Source: Deltaproteobacteria bacterium (GTDB taxonomy: Bacteria; Desulfobacterota; DSM-4660; Desulfatiglandales; HGW-15). Taken from it: 39,572 nt of DNA. The position numbers and the translations under genes are program-made. The DNA lies in the NCBI GenBank assembly GCA_020060215.1, contig JAGVAP010000125.1:1-39572 (forward strand), in the 5' to 3' direction. How positions within the stretch are numbered: the first letter of the stretch is position 1; the number at the start of each line of letters is the position of its first letter. A model generated the notes under the pieces. It had not been told where the DNA came from. It did not search any database and worked only from the letters and a program-made list of their open reading frames with translations. This document shows, piece after piece, positions 22,886 through 31,592 of the stretch.

Positions 22886-23827
22886 CACCAGATCCTCGGC
22901 CCCTTGGGACGAGCACCCGAGCTGCGGTCCGTGCCTTTCCATGATCTCCTGGACGATGGAGGCCAGCCGCACCTTCTGCCTGACGAAGTCCTGGTGCCAG
23001 GCCTCCGAGATCCACGGCTTGTAGATCTCTCCTTCCGAGGTCCCCGGCTCGAACTTGAAGTAGCAGGGGGAGGCCACCCTGGCGATCTCCGGCGCCTCAT
23101 AGGCCCGGAACATGCCCCCGAAGGAGTCGACGACCGAGATGTATACATCCAGGGGGATCTCCACCGACTTCCGGATGGACGCCAGGATCGGCAGGGAGAC
23201 ATCGGAGATGGGGTTCAAGGTGTTGGCCCCCATGGAGGCCGCCACCCTGGCACCCGCGCCGCTGCAGTAACCGCCGAAGACGGAGAACTTGAAGACGGTC
23301 TCCGGCGGGATGAAGCCTTCCTCCCGCATCCTCTTCAAGATCAGGAGCAAACCCTCGTCATAGACCAGGAACCCCCTGAAGCCCGCCTCCAGGTTTCTCA
23401 TCATGTCGGCCAGCCAGTAAGAGAGGTGGTCCGAGCCCCTCAGGCGAAACCCCTGCATGGACCCTTCAGGGGTGGACATCTCTTTCGAACCGCTGTCCCA
23501 GCCCTTGCGATGGCCCACGGTCATGACGACCTCGATCTTTTCGTCGCGGGCCATCCGGGCCATCTCTTTCAGCTCCTGGAAGTCCAGGTAGGTCGATCCT
23601 CCCACGGTCGCGATCACCCTGTGGATGGGGACCTTCCTCCTCTGCGCCTCCTGGATCAACGAGGCCATCGTGGAGGGCCGTTCGACCCCGGCGATCTCGA
23701 ACCGGTAGTGGGCCCGGTCGGGAAAGGTCCGGGTGGATGAGGGGAGAGACCACAGATCCCGGCCGCTCACCCCCACCCGCTCTTCCATGAAGTTCCTGAT
23801 CTCCTCCAGTGACCTCGCGCTGTACAT
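22871..23827 (-). CDS. TIM-barrel-like protein of unknown role
   Basis: A 318-aa soluble protein. Alternating hydrophobic strands and helices (IHRVIATVGG, IEVVMTVGHR, FRGFLVYDEGLLLIL, VFKFSVFGGYCSGAGARVAASMGANTL, IPLDVYISVVDSFGG) suggest a TIM barrel. The layout recalls U32-peptidase-like or other barrel proteins, but no catalytic motif is certain. GYCSGAGAR near 195-203 and CYFKFEPG may hold ligand-binding residues. The start ATG shares one base with the MoxR stop (TGATG). It lies inside the Mo-hydroxylase run, so it may serve the same pathway. The last residues come from a repeat. Confidence 0.65.
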   Translation of the reverse strand: MYSARSLEEIRNFMEERVGVSGRDLWSLPSSTRTFPDRAHYRFEIAGVERPSTMASLIQEAQRRKVPIHRVIATVGGSTYLDFQELKEMARMARDEKIEVVMTVGHRKGWDSGSKEMSTPEGSMQGFRLRGSDHLSYWLADMMRNLEAGFRGFLVYDEGLLLILKRMREEGFIPPETVFKFSVFGGYCSGAGARVAASMGANTLNPISDVSLPILASIRKSVEIPLDVYISVVDSFGGMFRAYEAPEIARVASPCYFKFEPGTSEGEIYKPWISEAWHQDFVRQKVRLASIVQEIMERHGPQLGCSSQGAEDLVLPCP

Positions 23828-24759
23828 CAGACCGTCCTTTCCGTGGAGACGAGGGCCTCGGCCCAGGCCGCGGCCAGGTTTTCGGTTTCGACACGCTCGA
23901 CATCCTCCTGGAACTTGAAGAGGCAGCTCAGGGTCTCCTCGATCGCTTCCCTGTCCAGGTCCTCCTTATGAAGGAGCAGCAGGGAATGGACCCAGTCGAG
24001 GGTTTCGGCCACACCGGGTTTCTTGTAAAAATCCATCCTGCGCACCCTCTGCATCAGGGCGCAGACCTTCATGGCCAGCTCCTTCGTGATGCGGGGGATC
24101 TTGGTGGTGACGATCTCGTACTCCTTCTCCAGCGAGGGATAGTGGATCCAGTAGTAGAGGCAGCGCCTCTTGATGGCGTCGTGAAGCTCCCTGGTCCGGT
24201 TGGAGGTGATGACCACCATCGGCCTGGTCCTGGCCTCCAGGGTGCCGATCTCCGGCACCGTGATCTGATAATCGGAGAGGACCTCCAGCAGAAAGGCCTC
24301 GAATGCCTCGTCCGCCCTGTCCAGCTCGTCGATGAGGAGGACCACCCGCCTGCCTTCCCCCTCGCTGCGAATGGCCTCCAGGAGAGGCCTCCGGATCAGG
24401 AAGGGTTCGTCAAAGAGGTCTTCCGCTTTCAACGGATGTTTACGGTCGAGCTCAGCGGTCTTGATGGTCAGGATCTGCTTGACGTAGTTCCACTCGTACA
24501 CGCTGGTATTCACATCCAACCCTTCGTAGCACTGCAATCGTATGAGGCGACGGTTCATGGTCCTGGCCAGCACCTTGGCGACCTCGGTCTTGCCTACGCC
24601 CGCCTCCCCCTCCAGGAGCAGGGGCTTCTCCATCCTCGAGGCCAGATAGAGGGCGACGGCAAGCTTCCGGTCGCAGATATACTTCTCCTTCTTGAGCCGG
24701 TGGTGGACGTCATCGACCGATCGAAAGGCTCTCTTCCCCGCAGGCCGCTTCGGTTTCAC
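23827..24759 (-). CDS. MoxR-family AAA+ ATPase (CoxD-like)
   Basis: A 310-aa protein from GTG 24759, which overlaps the molybdenum-subunit stop as GTGA. An ATG at 24837 would overlap that gene by 82 bp and is less likely. Walker A is GEAGVGKT (51-58), Walker B VVLLIDELDRAD (139-150), sensor 1 ITSNRTRE, and an arginine-finger-like KRRCLYY follows. MoxR ATPases pair with VWA proteins as metal-centre chaperones. CoxD acts this way for CO dehydrogenase, a molybdenum hydroxylase. The VWA partner lies four genes downstream at 19159-20340. Confidence 0.9.
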   Translation of the reverse strand: MKPKRPAGKRAFRSVDDVHHRLKKEKYICDRKLAVALYLASRMEKPLLLEGEAGVGKTEVAKVLARTMNRRLIRLQCYEGLDVNTSVYEWNYVKQILTIKTAELDRKHPLKAEDLFDEPFLIRRPLLEAIRSEGEGRRVVLLIDELDRADEAFEAFLLEVLSDYQITVPEIGTLEARTRPMVVITSNRTRELHDAIKRRCLYYWIHYPSLEKEYEIVTTKIPRITKELAMKVCALMQRVRRMDFYKKPGVAETLDWVHSLLLLHKEDLDREAIEETLSCLFKFQEDVERVETENLAAAWAEALVSTERTV

Positions 24760-27050
24760 TGCTTTCTCTGCTCCGCGTTCTTCCTCTTCAAGGCCAGGAG
24801 GATCTTCTCCGGGGTCACGGGCAGATCCGTGATCCATATCCCCGTCGCGTCGTGGACGGCCGAGATATAGGCATCGGGGGTCCCGATGGTGGCCATCTCA
24901 CCGACCCCCTTGGCGCCGAAGGGGCCGACGGGATCATTGGATTCGACCAGGATGGAAGAGACCGGGGGCATATCCAGCGGGGTCAGGACGCGGTAGTCGA
25001 GCATATAGTTGTTGCGCATCCGACCGATCTTATCCAACACGATCTCTTCGCTCATGGCAAAGCCCAACCCCATGTGAACGGCCCCTTCGATCTGGGTGAT
25101 GGCCCCCAGGGGGTTGATCGCCTTCCCCAGATCCTGGGAGGCCGCCACCTCCAGGACCTTCGCCTCTCCGGTGCCGGGGTCCACCTCGACCTCGATGGCC
25201 TTGGCCCCGAAGGAGAAGGCCATGGAGAAATTTCCGCGGCCGGTGACCTTGTCGGCCAACTGGCTGGGCGCATCCCAGTGTGCCTTGGCCATGACGGCCT
25301 GCCCGTCCTTGCGGTAGCGGTTGAAGCGGACCACATCGGCCACGCTCATGGATCTGCCGGGTGCGGACTTGACGAAGACCGTGCTGTTCCTGATCTCCAG
25401 GTCATCGGGGTGCACTTCCATCTTCTCGCTGGCCGCCTTCAGGATCTGGGCCCTCGCATCCTGGGCCGCCTTCACCACCGCCATCCCCCCGATCGCCGTG
25501 TTGCGGCTGGCCCTGGAACCCCAGCCCATGGGGCAGGTCTCGGTATCGCCGAAGATGGTGTTGATCTTCTCCACCTCGATGCCCAGGACCTCGGCCGCCA
25601 TCTGGGTCAGGACCGTGCTGGAACCGCTGCCGATGTCCACACAAGAGGTGGCCAGGTTGACCGAGCCGTCGTCATTGACCGTCATGGTGGCCCCGGCGAA
25701 GTCCGCATCGATGCCCGGAGAGAGCCTCACGCCCGTGAAGTGAACACCGCACGCGATCCCCAAGCCCCGGTTGGGCGTACGATTGGCCCTCTTCCGCTTC
25801 CAGTCGATCTTGTCGGCCACGGCCTCCAGGCACTCCACCAGGCCGCAGCTCTTGAGGATGGCCCCCGACGCCGTTTCGTCCCCGGTGCGAACCGCGTTTT
25901 GGATGCGAAGCTCCAGGGGATCCATCCCCAGCCGATCGGCGATCATGTTCAACTGGGCCTCGCCCGCGTAGTGGACCTGCGGATTGCCGATCCCCCTCAT
26001 GGCCCCGCCGTAGGGCAGGTTGGTGTACACCGTATAGCCGTCATAGCGGTAATTCATGAACCGGTAGAGGGTCCCCTGCATGGCCCCCCCCACATTGGTG
26101 ACCACCGGGCCGTAATCGGAGTAGGCCCCGTTGTCGCAGATGTTGACGATGTGGCGCCCCGTGATGGTCCCATCCTTCTTGATGCCGGTCTTGACGGTCA
26201 TGATGAACTTGTGGCGGAAGGTGGCCCAGATGAACTCCTCTTCCCGGGAGTATTCGATCCTCACCGGCCGCCCGGACTTACGCGCCAGGACGATGGCCGC
26301 AAAGTCCATATTGAACTTGCTGGTGGCCCGGCTCCCGAAGCCCCCCCCGACGTTGTTGGTGATGACCCGGACCTTGCTCTCGGGTATCCCCAGGGCCTTC
26401 GATATCTGGACCCGGGAGACCGAGGGCATCTGGGTGCAGTAGTAGAAGGTCAGCTTCCCGCTGTGATCCCAGACGGCCACGCAGTTATGAGGCTCTGGAC
26501 AGACATGGGCCACGCGCTGGGTCTCGAAGCGATCCTCGAAAACGTAATCCGCCTCCCGAAAGGCCCTTTCCACATCGCCGATATCGTAGACCGGATTGGC
26601 AGCGATATTCCTTTCCTTCCCCTCGTGGATCATGGGGGCGCCGGGCTGCATGGCCTCCTCCGGGTCGAACACGGCCGGCAGCTCCTCATAGTCCACCCTG
26701 ATCAGCTCCAAGGCCTCGCGGGCCGTGTCCATGTCCACGGCCGCCACGGCCGCCACCGGGTCGCCCACGTACCGGACCTTCTCGGTCTGCAGCGGCGTCT
26801 GATCCATGTGCGAGACCCCGAAGGTGAAGGGGGTGTCCCGGCCGGTAATGACGGCCTTGACCCCCGCGAGCCGCTCGGCCCGGCCGGTATCGATGTTCAG
26901 GATCTTCGCATGGGGCAGGGGGCTGCGCAGCATCAAACCCCGGAGCATGTTGGGTAAGGCAAGATCCACGGTGAAGACGGCTTCTCCTGTGGCCTTGGTC
27001 CGGGCATCCACTCTCGGGATATCCTTGCCGACGACATTGAGCTCTCTCAT
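24756..27050 (-). CDS. Xanthine dehydrogenase-family molybdenum-binding subunit
   Basis: A 764-aa protein from ATG 27050, overlapping the iron-sulfur subunit by 4 nt. It shows the large-subunit features: N-terminal RVDARTKATGEAVFTVDL, VGDPVAAVAA, GGGFGSR, PYGGAMRGIGNPQ, GSGSSTVLTQMAAEVLGI, and near the C-terminus GAKGVGEMATIG, which bears the catalytic Glu. It binds molybdopterin cytosine dinucleotide and hydroxylates carbon atoms, often of N-heterocycles or aldehydes. The AYxCSFR loop of true CO dehydrogenase is absent, so CO is not the substrate. It is the catalytic subunit of the three-gene enzyme with the two upstream genes. Confidence 0.95.
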   Translation of the reverse strand: MRELNVVGKDIPRVDARTKATGEAVFTVDLALPNMLRGLMLRSPLPHAKILNIDTGRAERLAGVKAVITGRDTPFTFGVSHMDQTPLQTEKVRYVGDPVAAVAAVDMDTAREALELIRVDYEELPAVFDPEEAMQPGAPMIHEGKERNIAANPVYDIGDVERAFREADYVFEDRFETQRVAHVCPEPHNCVAVWDHSGKLTFYYCTQMPSVSRVQISKALGIPESKVRVITNNVGGGFGSRATSKFNMDFAAIVLARKSGRPVRIEYSREEEFIWATFRHKFIMTVKTGIKKDGTITGRHIVNICDNGAYSDYGPVVTNVGGAMQGTLYRFMNYRYDGYTVYTNLPYGGAMRGIGNPQVHYAGEAQLNMIADRLGMDPLELRIQNAVRTGDETASGAILKSCGLVECLEAVADKIDWKRKRANRTPNRGLGIACGVHFTGVRLSPGIDADFAGATMTVNDDGSVNLATSCVDIGSGSSTVLTQMAAEVLGIEVEKINTIFGDTETCPMGWGSRASRNTAIGGMAVVKAAQDARAQILKAASEKMEVHPDDLEIRNSTVFVKSAPGRSMSVADVVRFNRYRKDGQAVMAKAHWDAPSQLADKVTGRGNFSMAFSFGAKAIEVEVDPGTGEAKVLEVAASQDLGKAINPLGAITQIEGAVHMGLGFAMSEEIVLDKIGRMRNNYMLDYRVLTPLDMPPVSSILVESNDPVGPFGAKGVGEMATIGTPDAYISAVHDATGIWITDLPVTPEKILLALKRKNAEQRKQ

Positions 27051-27526
27051 AAGGCTTGCTCCTTTGAACGGGTTGCTGCCGAACGAATGGCCTCGACGAT
27101 CCGTACGTAACCGGTGCAGCGGCACAGGTTCCCGGCGATGGCCCTCTTGATTTCCTGATCGCTGGGATGGGGATTCTTCTCCAGAAGTCCCTTTGCGGTC
27201 ATGATCATCCCCGGGGTGCAGAAACCGCACTGAATGGCCCCTTTCTCGATGAACTCCTCCTGGACAGGATCCAGCTCCCCTCCCCGGGCTACCCCCTCGA
27301 TGGTCTGGATCGGTTTTCCTGCGGCATCGGCAGCGAGGAGCAGGCAGGAGAGCACCGGCAGGCCCCCCAGCAGGACGGTGCACGATCCGCACTGCCCGGT
27401 GTCGCACATCCTCTTCGTCCCCATCAGGGAGAGGTCTTCCCGGAGCACATCCAGCAGGGTCCTTCGGTTCTCCACTTCCACTTCGTAGACGTCGCCGTTC
27501 ACATTGAGCTTGATCCTCTTCTTCAT
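27047..27526 (-). CDS. Molybdenum hydroxylase [2Fe-2S] subunit
   Basis: A 159-aa protein from ATG 27526 with GGAGG. It has both iron-sulfur motifs: C41, C46, C49 and C61 (plant-type ferredoxin fold), then C100, C103, C135 and C137 in the helical domain (CGFC and CRC). The length is normal for a stand-alone small subunit. It carries electrons from the Mo site to FAD. It overlaps both neighbours by ATGA, giving a coupled FAD-FeS-Mo order as in the CoxMSL type. Confidence 0.95.
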   Translation of the reverse strand: MKKRIKLNVNGDVYEVEVENRRTLLDVLREDLSLMGTKRMCDTGQCGSCTVLLGGLPVLSCLLLAADAAGKPIQTIEGVARGGELDPVQEEFIEKGAIQCGFCTPGMIMTAKGLLEKNPHPSDQEIKRAIAGNLCRCTGYVRIVEAIRSAATRSKEQAL

Positions 27527-28395
27527 CTTGCCCGACCTCCGTGGTCTATGTTTGCCTTGATCGCCCGGAAGGTGAGTTCTTTGACGAGCTCCGTCCGGTA
27601 TTCCTTGGAAGCGCGGATGTCGCTGATGGGGCTGCATTCTTCGACCGCGGCCCCGGCGGCCTCCAGAATGAGTGGGTCTTCCACGGGTCTCCCGATCAGC
27701 ACCTTCTCCGCCCTTTTCGCGCGGAAGGGCTTGGGGCCTACCGCCCCCAGGGCGATCCGGACCAGTTCAAAGGAGCCGTTCCGGGTGCCGATCAAGGCCC
27801 CGACCGCCACCGTGGCGAGATCCATGGCCTTTCGCTGGGAGAACTTGCAGTACGAGCCCCTGGTGCGGGGCGGGGGCAAGGGGATGTGGATCTCGGTCAG
27901 GATCTCGCCGGGTTTCAATCCATTTTGTTGAACGCCGACGAGCATCTTCGCTATCGGCAGGATCCTCTCTCCTTCCACGGACTGCACGATGCACTCCGCC
28001 TCATAGACCAGTAACGGGATGGGGCCGTTGGCTGCAGGCGAGGCATGGCAGACGTTTCCGCCCAGCGTCGCTACATTGCGGACCTGATAGGACCCCATGG
28101 TCTCGGCGGCCTCTCTGAGCAGCGGGTAGTGCGAGTGGACCGGCCTGGAATCCAGGATCTGGGTCCAGGTGGCCAGGGCCCCGATGCGCAGTCCCGAATC
28201 CCGACTGAAGGAGATCTTGTCCAGCCCCTTTATCTTTTTGAGATTGACCACGGCAGAAGGATTCAACCGGCCCGTCTTCATCTCGACCAGGAGATCGGTA
28301 CCCCCGGCCAAGGCACGGGCCTTTCCCTTGAATTTGGACAAGAGGGTGCAGGCCTCTTTTACGGATGTCGGCTCGTAAAGGTCGAATTCTTTCAT
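27523..28395 (-). CDS. Molybdenum hydroxylase FAD-binding subunit
   Basis: A 290-aa protein from ATG 28395, with GGGGAGG upstream. It has FAD-binding motifs AGGTDLL (30-36) and ATLGGNVCHASPAAN (about 109-123), then the CO dehydrogenase flavoprotein C-terminal domain. It passes electrons from the iron-sulfur subunit to NAD+ or a quinone. It is the first gene of the molybdenum hydroxylase run, and a strong hairpin at 28443-28474 lies just upstream of it. Confidence 0.95.
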   Translation of the reverse strand: MKEFDLYEPTSVKEACTLLSKFKGKARALAGGTDLLVEMKTGRLNPSAVVNLKKIKGLDKISFSRDSGLRIGALATWTQILDSRPVHSHYPLLREAAETMGSYQVRNVATLGGNVCHASPAANGPIPLLVYEAECIVQSVEGERILPIAKMLVGVQQNGLKPGEILTEIHIPLPPPRTRGSYCKFSQRKAMDLATVAVGALIGTRNGSFELVRIALGAVGPKPFRAKRAEKVLIGRPVEDPLILEAAGAAVEECSPISDIRASKEYRTELVKELTFRAIKANIDHGGRAR

Positions 28396-28442
28396 TTTCC
28401 TCCCCCTCTGATGAGGTTCAGCCGTGCCCCATGAGCCATGGT

Positions 28443-28474
28443 GCAGGGGGTCGGGCCGTGGCCCGACCCCCTGC
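28443..28474 (-). terminator. Strong GC hairpin between M24 gene and Mo-hydroxylase run
   Basis: GCAGGGGGTCGGGCC (28443-28457) and its exact complement (28460-28474) form a 15-bp stem with a 2-base gap. It sits 64 bp past the stop of the M24-family gene and 48 bp before the FAD-subunit start. There is no run of T, so it is not a classical intrinsic terminator. It could stop or stabilise the upstream transcript, or be a GC-rich dispersed palindrome. Confidence 0.6.
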
Positions 28475-28537
28475 CCGCCTTCGTCTTCATGGAGCTTAGA
28501 GCTGAATGTTCCACTCGGCCTTTTCACTCACGGCGTC

Positions 28538-29923
28538 TTAGAAATCGACCACGACGATCTCGTCGATCGGCCACTGGCTGAGGATCTCCACGCCGGTGTC
28601 GGTGACGTGGATCATCTCCTCGATCCGTACCCCGCCGATGCCGGGGACCCCGTGCTGCGTCTCGATGGCAAAGGTCATCCCCTTCTCGATGGGCATGGGG
28701 TGTTCGAGGGAGCATCCGCGCCAGACCAGAGGAAGCTCGTACAGCGAGAGGCCTATGCCGTGGGCCCAGTTGCTGCCGGCCGTCTGATCCTCATGGGCCA
28801 CCAGGATATCGCTCCAATCCTGTTCACAGGGAGGCCACTGTGAGGCGATATCCCTGGTCGTGATCCCGGGTTTGATGACGCTGATGGCCTTGTACAGCCA
28901 TTCCAGGGCGATCTTGTAGGCATCCACCAGTTTTTGCGGCGGCTTGCCGACGGAGAACGTGCGGTAGTAACAGATGTGGTATCCGTTGTAGGTGGTGTTG
29001 TAGACATCGACGAACATGATATCGTAAGGCCGAATGATCCGGTCGGTCATGTACCGGGAATTGGGCCAGCTGAAGGGGCCCGAGGTGACCAGCATCCCGG
29101 AGTAGACTTCCCCTCCCAGGTCATAGGCGGTCTTGTGCATGGCCCCCATGATCTGATTCTCCTTGACTCCGGGTTTGAGCATGTCCTTGACCGTCTGCAT
29201 CTGGGAGTCGCCGATGGCCGCGCAGATTCTCAGGCACTCCACTTCATCCTGGTTCTTGATCGCCCGGGCGTCGAACATCAGCTCCGTAGCCGGAATCACC
29301 TTGATCCCCTTGTTCTGGAAGCCCTCGATCAGCCCGGGATCCCAGGTATCCATCGCCAGGGTCTCCTTGGCCACCCCGTACTCCTGCAGTTCGTTGATGA
29401 TCTGGCTCACCAGTTTGTCCCTCTGGGCCTGGTGCGCCGATCTTCCCATGATCACACTGCTCCATCCTCCACCGGTGATCGCCACCTTGACCTTTTCGAG
29501 CCAGGGGGCCATCTGGCGGGTGTGGTACCCGATTTCTCCCTGTTCGTAGAGGATCGGCATCTTGGCGGTGACGGGGAAGAGACAGTAGCGCAGTCCCGAG
29601 GAGGGGGTTGTCCAGGCGGGTGTCCAGGTGCCGGTGATGTAGCGGGTGTTCCACTCCTGGATGGACAAGATGGCCCCGACATTGTAGGCCTTGAGCTGCT
29701 CCCGGGTCCTTTCGACCCGGTACTTCCTCATCCGGTCAAAGTTGATCCGTTCATCGAAGTCCACCCCCTGAGTACCGGCCCCCCGGTAGAACTTGTACCC
29801 GGGGACGAAAGGATACTCGAAGTCCATGGGGGTCTTCGCCGGTTTGAACTTCTCGGCGAATTCCTTCAGTTGTGCCGCGCCGTCCCAGGTGGAATATTTG
29901 GTGTGGACTGCATCAATACCCAT
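28538..29923 (-). CDS. M24-family (creatinase/DddP-like) hydrolase
   Basis: A 461-aa protein, GGAGG before the start. It has the two-domain 'pita-bread' layout: an N-terminal creatinase-type domain (about 60-230) and the M24 domain (about 231-461). H is kept in WAHGIGLS, and Glu in AIETQHG and VRIEEM. Of the Asp ligands, D306 remains, but the position of the second conserved Asp (AMPP D271) is C318 (ICYYRTF). By alignment to DddP, a further Asp is Y308. So the dimetal site is incomplete, as in metal-free creatinase. The length and N-terminal style recall DddP-type enzymes more than aminopeptidase P. Likely roles are C-N cleavage of a small amide or an unknown lyase reaction. It sits just downstream of the Liv transporter. 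Confidence 0.8.
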   Translation of the reverse strand: MGIDAVHTKYSTWDGAAQLKEFAEKFKPAKTPMDFEYPFVPGYKFYRGAGTQGVDFDERINFDRMRKYRVERTREQLKAYNVGAILSIQEWNTRYITGTWTPAWTTPSSGLRYCLFPVTAKMPILYEQGEIGYHTRQMAPWLEKVKVAITGGGWSSVIMGRSAHQAQRDKLVSQIINELQEYGVAKETLAMDTWDPGLIEGFQNKGIKVIPATELMFDARAIKNQDEVECLRICAAIGDSQMQTVKDMLKPGVKENQIMGAMHKTAYDLGGEVYSGMLVTSGPFSWPNSRYMTDRIIRPYDIMFVDVYNTTYNGYHICYYRTFSVGKPPQKLVDAYKIALEWLYKAISVIKPGITTRDIASQWPPCEQDWSDILVAHEDQTAGSNWAHGIGLSLYELPLVWRGCSLEHPMPIEKGMTFAIETQHGVPGIGGVRIEEMIHVTDTGVEILSQWPIDEIVVVDF

Positions 29924-30023
29924 GTCTACCCTCCTTTTCGCTGCGACCGGGTCGAATCAGGGTGCGCCCCTCCTCGATCGGCCGGTTCATTTGGCATGAA
30001 GCGATCAATATCAAAAATAAAAA

Positions 30024-30033
30024 ATCACATATC
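30024..30033. promoter_or_regulatory. Candidate regulator site ATCACATATC (M24 leader)
   Basis: This decamer lies in an A+T-rich stretch (30005-30033) about 100 bp upstream of the M24 gene. The same ten bases occur at 36061-36070, inside a longer repeat upstream of the GntR gene. A shared operator for the FCD-GntR regulator is a possible explanation. Two occurrences are thin evidence. Confidence 0.25.
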
Positions 30034-30127
30034 TCCGCTGTGAAACCCCTCCAATATCACCCCCCCTCCCCTCATGGGTTCTACCCCGTTTCGAATTCGG
30101 TGTGAGGAACCACTGCTCCCGGCAGCA

Positions 30128-30835
30128 TCATACGGTGAGATAGCGGCGCTGTATCTCCTGGTCCTGCAGGATGTCCCTGGCTTGACCGGAGGACTGGATC
30201 CGTCCTTCGTCAATCACGTAGGCCCGATGGGAGATACTCAAGGCCATCTCCACGTTCTGTTCCACCAAGAGGACGGTTACACCGGTTTGGTTGATGGTTT
30301 GAATGATTTCGGCGATGGTCTCCACCAGTAGAGGCATGAGACCCTCGGTCGGCTCGTCGATCAGCATGATCTTGGGATCGGTGACCAGCGCGCGGGCGAT
30401 GGCCAGCATCTGTTGCTCGCCGCCGCTGAGGCTCGTTCCCTGCTGCTTGAGGCGTGCCTTCAGGACCGGGAAGTATTCGGCCACCCGGTCGATCATCTCG
30501 CTCTCCCGGTTGCGGTTGCGGCTTTTCAGCAAGGCCAGCCTGAGGTTCTCTCTCACGGTGAGGCCGGGAATGATTCTCCTTTCCTCCGGGACATAGGAGA
30601 TCCCCCGCTGGATGATGACATGGGTGGGCAGCGCCCCGATCTCCTCTCCGTCGAACCGGATCTTTCCCGACCGCACGGGCGTGATGCCCAGGATGCTCTT
30701 CAGGGTCGTCGTCTTGCCGGCTCCGTTTCGCCCGACCAGGGTCACGATCTCCTTCTCGGCCACTTCCAGGGAGACCCCCTGCAAGACATGGCTCAGTCCG
30801 TAATAGGTGTTCGCCTCTTCCACCTTCAGCAACAT
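30128..30835 (-). CDS. livF: Branched-chain amino acid-type ABC transporter ATPase LivF
   Basis: A 235-aa protein. Walker A is GRNGAGKT (35-42), signature LSGGEQQ (136-142), and Walker B ends LIDEP (158-162). The length and the VPEERRIIPGLTVREN segment are typical of LivF. It couples ATP hydrolysis to uptake through LivHM. It is the last gene of the livKHMGF set, 10 bp after livG. The substrate need not be an amino acid; Liv-type systems also import amides, urea and aromatic acids. Confidence 0.95.
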   Translation of the reverse strand: MLLKVEEANTYYGLSHVLQGVSLEVAEKEIVTLVGRNGAGKTTTLKSILGITPVRSGKIRFDGEEIGALPTHVIIQRGISYVPEERRIIPGLTVRENLRLALLKSRNRNRESEMIDRVAEYFPVLKARLKQQGTSLSGGEQQMLAIARALVTDPKIMLIDEPTEGLMPLLVETIAEIIQTINQTGVTVLLVEQNVEMALSISHRAYVIDEGRIQSSGQARDILQDQEIQRRYLTV

Positions 30836-30845
30836 AGAGTCCCCT

Positions 30846-31592
30846 CTAGATCTTCACGCCGCCCAGGTAAACCCGGCGTACCTCCTCGTTCGCACGGATC
30901 TCGTCCGGAGTTCCCTGGGTCAGGAGCCGGCCGTAGTAAAGAACGGTGATTTTGGTGGAAACCTCCATCACCACCTTCATCTTGTGCTCAACCAGAATGA
31001 TGGTCAGGTTCCGGGCGATCTTCTTGATCAGTTCGATGGTCTGCCGGGTTTCGGTCGGTGAAAGCCCGGCCGTCGGCTCGTCCAGCAGGAGCAGCTTCGG
31101 CCGCGTGGCCAGGGCGATCCCGATCTCCAGCCTCTTGCGGTCGCCGTGAGACATGTTGGCCGCGATATCGTCCTTGAAATCGGCCAGCCCGATCAGCTCC
31201 AGGATCTGCAAGGCCTGATCGGAAAGCTCCCTGTGCGACGTGGCCTTGGACCATAGATTGAAGGTGGTCTTCCTCGATTGCGCGGCGACCCTTACGTTCT
31301 CGAAGACCGAGAGCATGGGAAAGACGTTGGTGATCTGGTAGGCCACCGCAATGCCGCGGTGAGAGATCTTCGTCTGGGGAAGATTCGTGATGTCCTGATT
31401 CAGGAACCTCACCTCTCCGCCGCTGGGCTTCAGCTCACCGGTAACCAGTTTGAAGAAGGTGCTCTTGCCCGCCCCGTTCGGCCCGATGATGGATTGGAGG
31501 TCGCCCTCCTGGATGGAAAAATCCACGTCCTCAACGGCAATGAGGCCGCCGAACTTCTTGCTGAGCTTGGTGGTCCTTAGAATCTCACCCAT
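30846..31592 (-). CDS. livG: Branched-chain amino acid-type ABC transporter ATPase LivG
   Basis: A 248-aa protein. Walker A is GPNGAGKS (37-44), the signature is MSHGDRKRLE (147-156, with the H in place of G that is common in LivG), and Walker B ends LLLDEP. The AVAYQITNVFPMLSVFENV segment is LivG-like. It forms a heterodimer with LivF. Its start overlaps the livM stop by 8 bp. Confidence 0.95.
   Translation of the reverse strand: MGEILRTTKLSKKFGGLIAVEDVDFSIQEGDLQSIIGPNGAGKSTFFKLVTGELKPSGGEVRFLNQDITNLPQTKISHRGIAVAYQITNVFPMLSVFENVRVAAQSRKTTFNLWSKATSHRELSDQALQILELIGLADFKDDIAANMSHGDRKRLEIGIALATRPKLLLLDEPTAGLSPTETRQTIELIKKIARNLTIILVEHKMKVVMEVSTKITVLYYGRLLTQGTPDEIRANEEVRRVYLGGVKI

Noticed and set aside
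24756..28395. Aerobic CO dehydrogenase (CoxMSL) because of CoxDE-like partners
   Set aside because: The large subunit lacks the AYxCSFR active-site loop and has the AMRGIG form of other molybdenum hydroxylases.
6123..29923. A creatinine-to-sarcosine pathway from the creatininase-like and creatinase-like genes
   Set aside because: The two are far apart and divergent from the characterised enzymes, and no sarcosine oxidase is present. Only family-level assignment is justified.
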